Positions 1-10,406 of a stretch of DNA of 64,000 bases are shown here, one piece after another (position 1 is the stretch's first letter; each line of letters opens with the position of its first letter). The notes under the pieces were generated by a model that made no database searches, was not told the DNA's origin, and saw only the letters and a program-made list of their open reading frames with translations. Both the position numbers and the translations under genes were made by a program. This DNA comes from Orientallactaga sibirica (taxonomy: Eukaryota; Chordata; Mammalia; Rodentia; Dipodidae), in the NCBI GenBank assembly GCA_036365145.1, contig JAEOAD010000052.1:11407501-11471500 (forward strand). Direction: 5' to 3'.

Positions 1-357
1 TAATAGCCTTCCTTGAAAGCTGGAGGGTACCAAAGAGTTAATAACTAACCCCAAGACTAGAACAGAGACATTCAGCTCAGAAACTGCCTGGCAGGATGTC
101 CTCCATAAACAACTCTGCTAACAAGCCCATTCCCAGCAAGTAACTTTGATGTCTTATCTGCTTCCCTTGGACCTGCAGCTAATTCAGTCTGTTTGTCTTC
201 GGATCCTCCTTATAAGTTTGAACCCAGCCTGACTTGGTGCCTCAGCCTTCGTCCCGTGGGAAGGCTGCTGCCCTCGCTGTTTCTCTCAATAGACAGTCTA
301 TCTGGAGAGATCAAGTCTGGTGTTCTTTTCCACTTTGCTCTCTCACCTTCCTTACAA
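1..357 (+). mobile_element. ERV LTR-like 3' part (truncated by window edge)
   Basis: The segment has a TATA-like CTTATAAG near 210, a CCTCAGCC block, a CTCAATAGA polyadenylation-like site near 286 and ends in TTACA near 357, the usual layout of the 3' half of an endogenous retrovirus LTR. No coding part is present. The family is not identified. Confidence 0.45.
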
Positions 358-945
358 CTAGTCCCTCTTCTACTTCTTCTTTGGCCCTCCTCCACCATCC
401 ACTGCAGAATGTCGATGGGCCCATTATTGGGTAGGTTAACAACAGCTGCTCTGAGGTCATACGTGCAACATGTACTTCATGTCCAAGAGACGGCATTCCA
501 CAGCACTCCTCCCATCATCTGGCTCTCCCGTTCTTTCCATCCCTTCTCCCTCAATGTCCCCTGAGCCTTGGAGGGTGTGCTAGAGATGTCTCATTTAGCA
601 CTGAGCAGTCAACAGTCACTACATATCCATGTAGCCAGACAATAGTAACAGCTTCCCTGCTAGGGTCGATGCCCTTCACATCCGTAGGTTTCTGACTAGG
701 TTTTCAGTACCAGGCATGAATTTCCTCCATCGAAGCAGGCCTCAAATCCACTCTGAGACCAGTTGGTTCCACCAGTAAGTCATGCCCCTATTGCACCAGT
801 GGGCACATCTTGCCTGGTTGGTCAGTTGTGTAGCGTGCAGGGTCCACTGCAGGTTAGGTTAAGACAGTTGATCTTTTTCCCCCAGCAGTCTCTATGGCAC
901 TTTCTACCACTGTGACAGCCAGCAGGGAGGACGCTTCCAGCCCAG
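358..945 (-). mobile_element. LINE-1 3'-UTR fragment
   Basis: The segment shares several phrases with the better preserved L1 3' UTR at 9535-9930 (for example GAGCCTTGGAGGGTGTGCTAG and the GAGATGT ... AGCACTGAGCA block), in the same orientation. It lacks the A-tail end. It contains no ORF of L1 origin. Confidence 0.6.
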
Positions 946-1140
946 TTCCAGCTTGATTTCTCAGTGTGCCGCAACTGAAGCACGTGGTGTCTTCAGCAAT
1001 AAATTCTTACCATTCAGTCCTTGTGAGAAGCAGAGAGCATTTGCAATAGCATGTCTGTTCTGGGACCTAAGGAGGCTCACTGACAGCCAGTCACTGGGAG
1101 GAACATCCCTGGCAAGAGTTTTCTTCTTCCTCTTTCTATT

Positions 1141-1263
1141 TTTTTCCTTTTTCTTTTCTTTTCTTTTCTTTTTTTCTTTTCCTTTCCTTTTCTTTTCTTT
1201 TCTCTTCTCTTTTCTTCTTTCTTTTCTTTTCTTTTCTCTTCTCTTTTCTTCTTTCTCTTTCTC

Positions 1264-1315
<52 letters not shown>

Positions 1316-1320
1316 TTTTT
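1141..1320. repeat. (CTTTT)n/(CTTT)n polypyrimidine tract
   Basis: About 180 bp of near-pure pyrimidine, with CTTTT units grading into a perfect (CTTT)n run at about 1263-1312. It joins the A-tail of the minus-strand B1 that follows, so it probably grew from that tail. Confidence 0.95.
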
Positions 1321-1467
1321 TTTTTGGTTTTTGAGGTTGAGTTTCACTCTAGTTGATGCTGACCTGCAATTCACTATATAGTCTTACAGTGTCCTCGAAC
1401 TCACGGCAATCCTCCTACCTCTGCCTCCCGAGTCCTGGGATTAAAGGCGTGCACCACCACACCCAGC
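1313..1467 (-). mobile_element. B1 SINE
   Basis: In antisense it shows the B1 order: poly-T, GAGGTTGAGTTTCACTCTAG, CTCGAACTCACGGCAATCCT (box B), GGGATTAAAGGCGTGCACCA (box A). It is full length. Confidence 0.9.
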
Positions 1468-1576
1468 TCAAGGGAATTCTTATATAACAAGGTATTGCTT
1501 CTGGAAGCAGCATTATCGGCCCACAGAGGGAATATCTTCTGTTTTTCTATTTTCTTTTTTTGGCTTGTGTGTGCAT

Positions 1577-1578
<2 letters not shown>

Positions 1579-1615
<37 letters not shown>
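1579..1615. repeat. (CA)n microsatellite
   Basis: Eighteen or so perfect CA units. Confidence 0.95.
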
Positions 1616-1617
<2 letters not shown>

Positions 1618-1619
1618 GT

Positions 1620-1735
1620 CTCTTGCCTTTGCAAATGAATGCCCATCTGGCTTTAAGTGGGTGGCTGGTGAATAGAACCTGGGCCTACAGGCTTTGTCAC
1701 AAAGTGCCTTTAGTCACTGATCCAGCTCCGAGCCC
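1620..1735 (-). mobile_element. degraded tRNA-derived SINE
   Basis: CATCTGGCTTTAAGTGGGTG ... AGAACCTGGGCCTACAGGCT ... CACTGATCCAGCTC follows the antisense order of the DIP/B4-type tRNA SINEs, but is heavily diverged. Confidence 0.45.
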
Positions 1736-2469
1736 CGAGAGCTCTGTTGCAAACAGATGCTCTATGCAGATCCTTGAGGCCCAGTGAGCCCTTGTTGTGC
1801 TTGTGTTATTCACAAACCTGAGGTTGCTTACACCTGTCACTCAGTTAATTTAGGATGGTTTGAGCTCTTCTTTTGCTTAAGAAGGCTGCAGACCAGCTTC
1901 TCCAAGGTCAGGGCTAAATCTGCCCAGTCCAGTAGCCCAGAGATCTATGGGAGCCAAGTGGAGGGTCACTTACCACTCCTCAGTCTACCATCCTAGATGC
2001 CCTCAGAGGGGGACCACAGAGCTAGCAGAAGCTAATCTGCACAAAACTCATGGGTGCAGGGAAGGTCGAAGAGAAAGACCATGGACTTGAACTGCAACAC
2101 GAGGAAAGTGCTTATTGCAAACACAATGAACAGCGAGGGACAGTGACCTGCCTCTGCACGGGTCAGAGACTCTCTGTGTCTCACCAGGGCAGACGTGAAG
2201 CTTATAAATGTACAGATCAAAGGAGCCCGTGTGGGTGGGAGGCTAGGGGGCTAGAGGGAATTTTTGAGAAATGATTGAGGGAGTATAGTTTCTGAGGTGT
2301 AACGCCCCAGAAGTTTCTGTGGTTAGGGGTTGTTTGTGGGTGAGGATATGGATTGATTATTTCTCTGTGATTTATGGGTGGCTTAAGTCAATGTTTGTTC
2401 ATAGATCATGAATTCAAGGAGACCCTGTTTTTCTTTTCTGGGCCAGAAGAGAGTCCTTCAATGGGATCC

Positions 2470-2880
2470 TACTCCTATGCTCATTTTCTATGTGTTCTTG
2501 GGCAAGTTATAAAAGCCCTCAAGGGGCTGGAGGGATGGCTTAGCGGTTAAGACGTTTGCCTGCAAAGCCAAAGGACCCAGGTTCGATTCCCCAGGACCCA
2601 CGTTAGCCAGATGCACAAGGTGGTGCATGCATCTGGAGTTTGTTTGCAGTGGCTGGAGGCCCTGGCCCGGCCATTTTCTCTTTCTCTGCCTATTTCTCTG
2701 TCAAATAAATAAATAAATGAAAAAAATATTTTTACAAGAAGCCCTCAAATCTCAGTTTTCATATCTGTGAAACGGAAGTAAAATGGAAACACCACATAGG
2801 CTGGTGTGGGCTCTTTGAGGTAACTCCTGGTAGGCGTTGGCCATAGGTCTGACATAATATAGCCCCACAATAACTTGTCT
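2470..2880 (-). mobile_element. MIR SINE split by a younger insertion
   Basis: TTCTTGGGCAAGTTATAAAA, then after the inserted SINE CTCAGTTTTCATATCTGTGA and a GTAAAATGG block, match the antisense MIR core. The MIR is interrupted at 2523-2738. Confidence 0.7.
2523..2738 (+). mobile_element. DIP-like tRNA-derived SINE in a MIR
   Basis: Head GGGGCTGGAGGGATGGCTTA (box A), GGTTCGATTCCCCAGGACCC (box B), CAGTGGCTGGAGGCCCTGG body and CT-rich then AAATAAATAAAT tail. It is flanked by AAGCCCTCAA target duplications. Confidence 0.92.
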
Positions 2881-3249
2881 TATTACAGACCCACAGTTTA
2901 TTATCTGCAGTTCTGAAGAAAGGGAAACGGCTCTGAAACAGCTCTGAAATTGCATGGTTGGTATAAAACTCATTTGGAAGCAAAAACGTGTCCTGAGGTG
3001 GCATATGGCTGTATTTAGGTGTGATTTATCCCAGTTAATACGAATACACACACGTTTCGCTGGAAATGCTAACGAAGCGCCGCTGTCAATGCTGTGAGGG
3101 TCGGAATGTGGTATATTGAGCACATACCAGATCTGCTCTGTAAAGCCCGAGAATTCTGAATTCCCAACCACTGATTGTCTCCAAGAGCCCAGTCAGATTC
3201 CAAGCCAAATCTGGAACTAGGAGAGCCAAAACCCTTAAACGAATAGAAT

Positions 3250-3599
3250 TCTGGGGCTTGGGAGATGGATCAGTGGGTAAAGCACTTGCTGTATAAGTTC
3301 GAGGTTGCAAACGTGCATCCCCAGCACTCACGTGAAAGCTGGGTGTGGCAGCGCATGCCTGTCATCCCTGCACTAGGGAGACATGACCAGAGGATCCCTG
3401 GGGCTTGCTGGCCAGTTCGTCTACCTGCTCTGTCCAGGACTAGGTTCACAGCAAGAGCTGCTCTCCAAGACTAAGGTGGAGAAGGAGAGAGAAAGACACC
3501 TGAATTCCACCTGGGGCCTCCACAGTCACACTGACACATGTGCACGTGTACCCGCACACACACACGTACACATATACGTAGTAACACACACACAAATCA
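3250..3599 (+). mobile_element. B4 SINE
   Basis: GGGCTTGGGAGATGGATCAG head, GTGTGGCAGCGCATGCCTGT B1-like middle, GGGCTTGCTGGCCAGTTCGT and a CA-rich tail is the B4 (ID-B1 fusion) structure. Confidence 0.85.
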
Positions 3600-4125
3600 A
3601 GCAAAAAGAATGGAATTGTGACTCTGGTCTCTGAGAAGAGATTATGAGTGCTGTGTAAAACCAGAAAGAGTTAGCGGAGTGAAGCCCATTGAAACAATGT
3701 CTCTCTGTTCATTGTCTCATCTGATCATTGGGGGACTTTTCAGGACGTTTACTGCTGGCTAAAAAAAGTCTTTTAGGACCATCTCAACACTCAGATTCCA
3801 GTAATGAACAATGGCTCTATCATGTCCTTTTTGTTCAGCATTTTGCTAGGCCAGGCTGGGGCCGGGAGGGCTCAGAAGATGCGCTCCCTCAAGGATCCCT
3901 GTTTAATTTGAGGATTCAAATTAAAAATTGAAATAACTGTTACATTACAATATCCAATTAGCTAAATCTAATGTATATTAGAGGTGCATGGAATTAATGC
4001 CAAGTGCATGACAAAGCTGATGGTGCCCAAGGAGTTCGGAAAAGGCACCCCGTGTGTCATGCAGCCAGGGTCAGGTCAGCTGATTCTTACACGAACTCCC
4101 AGGAATGAATAAGAAAGAGAACTGT

Positions 4126-4505
4126 ATTAGTTACCTACCTTGTTTCTGGGGCAAAGATGCCTGATGAAAATCAGTGGAAAGGAGGCAGGGTTTGTTTTGG
4201 CATATAGCTCTAGGTTACGGCTCATCACGGCAGGGAAGGCAGGGCCGCAGGAGTGTGGTGCCCTTGGTCACCTTGTGTCCACACTCGATCAGGAAGTGAC
4301 ACGAATACAGATGCTCAGCTTGTTGCTCCTTGTTACTCAGCCCAAGACCCCAGCCCACGTAAGGGAGCGTCCCGCAGTTAACTGGCCTCATGATAATCCC
4401 CCCCACGGGCACCTGCAGAGGCTGATTTAATCTTGCTAATCCCTCACCTGCATTCCAGAGGCTTCTTCCTTGGGTTACCATAGATGTGGCAAGTTGACAG
4501 TCAAG
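4126..4505 (-). mobile_element. MaLR-type LTR, degraded
   Basis: GTATTAGTTACCTACCTTGT, GGCAGGGTTTGTTTTGGCAT and GGCTCATCACGGCAGGGAAG are the antisense landmarks of rodent MaLR-like LTRs (cleavage end, A-signal region, Cys-rich leader equivalent). The family name is uncertain. Confidence 0.5.
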
Positions 4506-4569
4506 GTAAGGCACCACAGGATCTGAGGATGGAGTAGAGGGAGAAGTGGGGACTCAGACTTCAGCCTGA

Positions 4570-4700
4570 ATTCCACAGGTACGTGCCAGGCGGCACGGGC
4601 AACTCGCTAAGTCATTTACACTTTTATTTTTTCATTTGTATCATGAAGATGCTTATATCTCTCTCCAGCTATAATAACGATAAGTATTAGCACATTCTCT
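4570..4700 (-). mobile_element. MIR relic
   Basis: CTCGCTAAGTCATTTACACT followed by TTTCATTTGTATCATGAAGA resembles the antisense MIR core. Confidence 0.45.
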
Positions 4701-5510
4701 GTTTTTCTTTTTCCTTTTTGGTGGCCATAATCCGGGTAACTTGGCCTTCAGGATCTTCATTCTTGTAGACTGCGCGATGCCTGTGAACTGTGGCTGGGCA
4801 GTTCACAGCCCCGTTCAATAGTGTATGTTCAGCAATAGCATACAAATCAGGAAGAAACCAAGCACGCGTTTAACTGACTGAAACCCCACACAAATAAGTC
4901 CCTTGCCCATGGCAACCATGGCTGGAAAGCTCTTTCCCACTCAGCCACTCCCAGCACTCTATTAAGCCACATCCTCCATTCAGAAATGGAGGGGGTGGGG
5001 GAAAGCCAGCCAGCTCCTGGGATCTTTGTCCTCAAGTCAGAGATGTTTGTTATGGGGACATCTCAATTGGTATTTTCTGAGAATCTCATGGCCTTTGTAA
5101 CACATAGCACCACCCATGGGTGGGTTCCTGTGCGTGGTCAATTGTTGTGGTATCTTGGTTTTCATGACACTGTTCAGTCTCAACAGGTCACACAGATACC
5201 CAAAGCACATGAACCTACGTATCTGGTCGGAGAGAGTGGAAAGGAAATGGAAATCGACAGGTTATCCCCTGGCAGTCCTGCAGGGTGAGACGGCCCCTCC
5301 ATGCCTCCCACCGGAGGAGGAAGTCTGTAGAGCAGAGTTAGCACTAGATCCCTCCCCACCACGAGGCAGCTCAGAACACCTACCTCAGGTACTGTGGAAA
5401 GCATGCCGGGCCCAACAGGAAGTACTCAGTCAAGCTTGAACAAATAAGGGACAGGAAGCTGCCAGCGGGAAGAGCACGAGTGGGGTACGCGGGTCACTGC
5501 TAGGCTTACA

Positions 5511-5720
5511 GAGAATGTGGGTTCTTAAGGTGTTTGCCGGCAAAGCCAAAGGACCCAGGCTCGATTCCTCAGGACCCACATAAGCCAAATGTACAAGGTA
5601 GCACCTGCATCTGGAGTTTGTTTACAGCTGCTGAAGGTCTTGTGTGTACCATTCTCTGTCTCTCTCTTCCTCTTTCTATCTCTCTTTCAAAATAAATAAA
5701 ACAAGATAAAAATTTTTAAA
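5511..5720 (+). mobile_element. DIP-like SINE, 5' degraded
   Basis: GGACCCAGGCTCGATTCCTC box B, CATCTGGAGTTTGTTTACAG body, CT-rich region and AAATAAATAAAAC tail; box A is degraded. Confidence 0.8.
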
Positions 5721-5730
5721 AAGAGAAAGT

Positions 5731-5980
5731 GGGGCTTGGGAGATGGCTTAACGGTTAAGGCCCTTGCCTACAAAGCGAAAGGACCTAGGATCAATTTCCC
5801 AGGACCCATGTAAGGCAGATGCACATGGTGGTGCATGCATCTGGAGTTTGTTTTCAGTGGCTGGAGGCCCTGGCATGCCTATTCTCTCTCTCTCTGCTTC
5901 TCTTTCTCCTCATTCTCTCAAATAAATAAGTAAAAATATTAAAATAAAATTAAAAATATTAAAAAATAAAATAAAAAAAG
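5731..5980 (+). mobile_element. DIP-like SINE
   Basis: GGGGCTTGGGAGATGGCTTA head to TCTCAAATAAATAAGTAAAA tail, directly after the previous copy and in the same orientation. A long AT-rich tail follows. Confidence 0.85.
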
Positions 5981-6063
5981 AGAAAGTGAGAAGGGCTAGA
6001 ATGAGAGCTTTAAGGTCTTTTTGTAGGGAAGTATGGAAGGGAGGGTTTTACACCACTGTACTG

Positions 6064-6413
6064 TGTTGCAGTCAGGTTTGCATTGCTGGTAGAAATCACC
6101 CAACTAAGAGCAGCTTGTGGGGAACAAAAAGGTTTATTTTCACTTACAGGTTTGAGGGGGAAGCTCCATGATGACAGGGAAAACGATGGCATGAGCAGAG
6201 GGTGGACATCACCTCCTGGCCAACATTAGGTGGACAATAGGAACAGGGGAGTATGCCAAACACTGGCAAGGGGAAACTGGCTGTAACACCCATAAACCTG
6301 CCTTGAACAACACATTGCCTCCAGGAGGCATTAATTTCCAGATCTCCATCAGCTGGGAACCTAGAATTCAGAACACCTAAATTTATGGGGGACACCTGAA
6401 TCAAACCACCACA
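6064..6413 (-). repeat. MaLR 3' LTR
   Basis: Direct repeat of 7410-7780. It begins TG and ends CA in minus sense and has the AATAAACC signal near 6130-6140. Confidence 0.85.
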
Positions 6414-7409
6414 TTCTGCCCCTGGTTCCCATAAACTGATAACCATCCATGATGTAAAATGCAACGCATTCATCCAACTTTAAAAGTCCCCATAGTTTTA
6501 TCAATCCTAATGATGTTCAAACATTTCCATATTCCAAGGTCTTTTAACTAAGCCATAATACCAAAACAATTCCCCCCAAACCCATAATGGTATAGAATAA
6601 ACATTCACACTGCAAAAGATAGCACTGAGCATAGCAAAGAAATGTTCAACCAATACACGATTTAAAACAACCAGGACAAACAATAAACTCTGTAGCTTCA
6701 AGTCCAACAACTCTAGCCAGTGACAAGTCTCCAGGTCCGATAATTCTAACCAGCAACAATTCTCTGGAGTTCCAATTCTGCCCCTTTAGCTAGGCTACTC
6801 ATAGTCCTGGAAAACTACACCCAGGGTGGGCAGCTCTCCTTGGCAGCCATCTCGTGGTCCCGACATCTCCACTGGGTCTCCACTGCAACCCACGCTCCAT
6901 CCTCATTGCTCCATTGGGTCTCCATGCAAGGCCTTCAAAAGAGTCTACATTCTTCCTCTTGCCCCAGTGCAGGACAGCTGGCCCAACCTCAATAGTTGTA
7001 ATTTCTCAATTGCAGCTGAATAGGCAGCAGTTTTGGCCCAAAGATTTCATTTCTGTGCCATATCCCTCTGCTCATGCCAGATAATTTCTATGCAACACAA
7101 CCCTGCACAAAGTCTTAGGACAGAGGCATAACAGCAAACTTGTCACACAAATTGCTAGTCCAGTTCAAGTAAAGCTCTTTCTCACCCTCATAAGCCAAAC
7201 CTCACAGTCCCTAGTTCTTTCTGCATTCAGGCCTTTCAACTCTGACCAGAATCGTCCATCAAGCTGTACTTACAGCACTGAAAGGCATCTCTTAGGCCAA
7301 GGTTTCAGATCCTTCCCCATTCCTCTTACAAATCAGCTCCAAAAGGCCAAAGCCACACAGTCAGGTGTCTAGCAGCAAATGACTCCTCTCTCAGTACCAA
7401 CTTTACTGT

Positions 7410-7780
7410 TGTTGTAGTCAGGTTCATATTGTTGGCAGAAAACACACAACCAAGAGCAGCTTGTGGGGAAAAAAAAAAAAAAAAAAAAAAAAAGGTTTAT
7501 TTTGGCTTACAGACTCGAGGGGAGGCTTCATGATGGTGGCAGGGGAAAATGATGGCATGAGCAGAGGGTGGACATCATGCCCTGGCCAACATCAGGTGGA
7601 CAACAAGAACAGGAGAGTGTGCCAAACACTGGCAAAGGGAAGTTGGCTATAACACCCATAAGCCTAACCCCCAACAATACACTGCCTCTAGGAGGCGTTA
7701 ATTCCCAAATCTCCATCAGCTGGGAACCTAGCAATCAGAACACCTAAGGTTATTGGGGATCACCTGAATCCAACCACCAA
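7410..7780 (-). repeat. MaLR 5' LTR
   Basis: Direct repeat of 6064-6413. It has a pure A run of about 28 bases at 7469-7492 on the plus strand that is absent from the other LTR. Confidence 0.85.
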
Positions 7781-8093
7781 TTAGGGCTTCCATTTCAAAT
7801 GGGGGTGGGAAATTAGGCTGGAGCCATACTGTCCCAAATCTTTCTAAAGTGGGCTTTGATCTTGTCTCGGGTCCCCAGGTGCTAGCTCCAAGACTGAAGC
7901 TGTTTCCTCCCGTCCAGGTAAAGCCCCGCCTAGGAATGACCATAATAGAAAGTTCTGTTCCCAGACCCACCCTTAGTTTTTCATTTTTTACAAAGAGGGG
8001 TAGAAACAACTCTTCCTTGAATCCTCACTTTCCGTACTAGAGGGAGTTAGAGCCAGTCCAGAGGGCTTAGGGAGGGTGTGGGTGACAAGAAAG

Positions 8094-8428
8094 GGCTCTG
8101 AAGTCCTGCTTGTCAGCTTGGTGGGATTTAGAATTACTATGGACACCAACCTCTGAGCACTTTGGGGAGATTCTCAGCTGGAAAATGGAGGTGGGAAGAC
8201 TCACCCTAACCGTGGGCTGGGGTCCTGGACTGATCGAAAGAAGAAAGAAAGCTGAGCAAGTGCATCTGCCACTCTCCTTCCTGCTTGTGGACACGTGACC
8301 AGCATCCATGACATCCCCACTCGCATGGACTGTCACCCCGAAACCATAAGCTGAAACAAACCCTTCCTTCCCTAAGTTGCTTTTGTTAGCTATGTTGTCA
8401 TAGCAACGAGAAAAGTAATTACTATAGC
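8094..8428 (+). mobile_element. rodent interspersed repeat, LTR-like (family not named)
   Basis: TGTCAGCTTGGTGGGATTTA, GGCTGGGGTCCTGGACTGAT and the end GTCATAGCAACGAGAAAAGT after CATAAGCTGAAACAAACCCT are landmarks of a common rodent repeat whose 3' part resembles MaLR LTRs. Confidence 0.55.
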
Positions 8429-8509
8429 ATGAACATGTGTGTATAGTCTTGGTGACATCTTCCAGATAAATTCAAATGTCTTTGTGTGGCCAGCCAAACT
8501 TTCTAAGAC

Positions 8510-8758
8510 ATATATATATATATTTGTGAGACACACACAGAGAGAGAGAGATAGAGAGATATAGAGAGAATGGGCATGCCAGCGACCTCTCAGCCACTGT
8601 GAACGAACTCCAGACACATGCGCCACCTTGTGGGCAAGTGCGGCATTGCACCTTTGCATCACTTTTGTGTCTGGCTAAATGTGGGACCTGGAGATCGAAT
8701 AGTTGTTCTTAGGCTTGGCAGGAAGGCACCTTCACCGCTAAGCCATCTCTCAAGCCCT
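8510..8758 (-). mobile_element. DIP-like SINE, long subfamily
   Basis: Antisense copy with the extra segment around GGGCAAGTGCGGCATTGCAC that marks a longer subfamily. It begins with (TA)n and GA-rich tail and ends CTAAGCCATCTCTCAAGCCC. Confidence 0.9.
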
Positions 8759-9534
8759 GGAATATATTTTAAACAGTCTGGGCCCCAGTTTCAGTTTCTG
8801 GTGAGCCATGGGTCTCTTTAGGCAGCAGAGGCTGAAAACTAGATCAAGCCCGGTGGCCTGAGAGGCTGTGTGGCCTGGTGGTGAGCCTTCTAGGTTCTAG
8901 GTTGGAGTCAGGAACAGCCTTTGAGGAGTCAGGTAGCTCTGTTGGGTCATTTAGGGTGACTGGGCCCCCAAAGTAGAGGCTAGAATGTCCTCACAATCCC
9001 CAGTTTGTTAGAGATCAAAGAATGATTGAATTCAAATCTAATCCTGACATTGTGGTTGGTCAAACTTGGATCCCAGGACTTGGCATCAAGGCTGGCGTTT
9101 TCCCGAGCCATCCCCTAGACAAACCAATCAGCCCTCATTCTGGCTCACCCGAGCTGGAAGGGGAAGCCCTCTATAGGAAAGTCATAAAACCCTTACTAGG
9201 GGCCAGCCTTTTCTTGGCTGCCTGTTGATCACTCCTGAACCTCCAGGTTCTGATAAGTCTCCCCTCCTCTCTGCCCAGCTCGACCAAGAGGAGGGGAGAA
9301 CCCCCTTGGCCCCTCTCTACCCCACCCCCCAAGCCCTCCACACGGCAGGAGCTCTCTGTACTTTCCTCTCTAAATCTCTTTTCAGGTTTCTTCCAGGCCA
9401 ACCACATGGGCTCTCAGACCATGTGGGTGTTTTAATTTTCCTTTGCTTGGTTTTGTACATCCCTAAATAAATGTAATATTTTAATGATTATCATTCTTGG
9501 TTCAATTTGTCCAATTCTTTTTTAAAAGATTTTT

Positions 9535-9930
9535 TTCTTTTCTTTTCTTTTTTCTTTTAAATGTTTTTATTGACAACTTCTATACTTATAGACAATAAAC
9601 CATGATATTTCCCTCCCCTCCCCTGTTTTCCCCTTCACAACTCTGCTCTCCATCATATCCCCTCCCTCTCTCTGCTAGTCTCTCTTGTATTTTGATGTCC
9701 TATTATGAGGGTCTTGTGAAGGTATTGCTAGACACCGCAAGGTCGTGGATATCAAGGCCAATTTCCGTCTAGACAGTTTCATTGTAAGCGGTCCTACCCT
9801 TCCTTTGGCTCTTACATTCTTTCTACCCCCTCTTCCGCAATGGACTCTGAGCTTTGGAGGGTGTGATGGAGATGTTTCCGTGCTGAGCACTCCTCTGTCC
9901 CCTCTTCTCAGCACTATGTTGCCCTTTGGA
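9535..9930 (-). mobile_element. LINE-1 3' UTR
   Basis: Plus-strand TTTTTATTGACAACTTCTAT followed by TAGACAATAAACCATGATAT is the reverse complement of a rodent L1 3' end; the same end is seen at 34463-34510. Confidence 0.8.
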
Positions 9931-9947
9931 CATGTTTTTATATTTTA

Positions 9948-10150
9948 ATTTACTTGAGAGAGAGAGAGAAAGAAGCAGAGAGAGAGAGAGAGAGAGAATG
10001 GCTGCACTAGGGCTTCCAGCTGCTGCAAACTAACTTCAGATGCATGTGCCACCTTGTGCAGCTGGCTTACATGGGTCCTGGGGAATTGAACCTGGGTCCT
10101 TTGGCTTTGCAGGAAAGCACCTTAACCATTAAGCCATCGCTCCAGTCCTG
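9948..10150 (-). mobile_element. DIP-like SINE
   Basis: GA-rich tail region, GAACCTGGGTCCTTTGGCTT box B side and ATTAAGCCATCGCTCCAGTC head in antisense. Confidence 0.9.
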
Positions 10151-10406
10151 ATTTGTCCAATTCTTTGATTAAACACAAACTCGGGGTTGGGGTTCAAGGA
10201 CTTTCCTGGACTCTCCACAGACCCCATATCACCTTGACTTTAAACAATGTCTTTTAGCGAGCATTCAAGTGCTGTTAGCTTGAATCGTCTCCATTTCTTT
10301 TCTTTTTCTTTTTGCATGTGTATGCATGTGGTGTGCATGTGTATATGTATATTAGTGGGGAAGCACGTGTGTGTGAGTGTGCATGGAAGCTGGAGGATGC
10401 TGTTCT

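Larger units (their letters stand above)
6064..7780 (-). mobile_element. complete non-autonomous MaLR (MT/ORR1-like) retrotransposon
   Basis: Two LTRs of about 350-370 bp in the same orientation flank about 1 kb of internal sequence. In minus sense the 3' LTR starts TGTGGTGGTTTGATTCAGGT and ends CTGACTGCAACA; a purine-rich tract (GGGAACCAGGGGCAGAA) precedes it, and TGGTACTGAGAGAGGAG after the 5' LTR resembles the tRNA-Leu-type primer site of ERV-L/MaLR elements. The LTRs contain an AATAAACC polyadenylation signal. The internal part has no gag, pol or env reading frame, as is normal for MaLR. No clear flanking duplication was found. Confidence 0.85.
9521..10150 (-). mobile_element. L1 3' end plus DIP SINE, single composite insertion
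   Basis: In minus sense the order is DIP SINE (10150 to about 9948), L1 3' UTR (about 9930 to 9555) and an A-rich tail. The whole is bracketed by 16-bp copies of ATTTGTCCAATTCTTT at 9505-9520 and 10151-10166. Confidence 0.75.
8940..10231 (+). mobile_element. ERV LTR A, interrupted by an insertion
   Basis: A CCAATCA box near 9123, a TATAGGAAAGTCATAAAA TATA region near 9170, AAATAAATG near 9465 and a GGGTTGGGGTTCAAGGACTT 3' end match the second LTR at 10407-11092. It is interrupted at about 9521-10150 by an L1-SINE insertion. No retroviral genes are present. Confidence 0.75.

Noticed and set aside
953..1381. Phe/Ser-rich (plus) and Lys/Glu-rich (minus) frames
   Set aside because: They are translations of the (CTTT)n tract.
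2523..2600. Possible tRNA genes at SINE heads (box A and box B present)
   Set aside because: The heads cannot fold into a full cloverleaf and are followed by SINE bodies and tails; they are SINE promoters.
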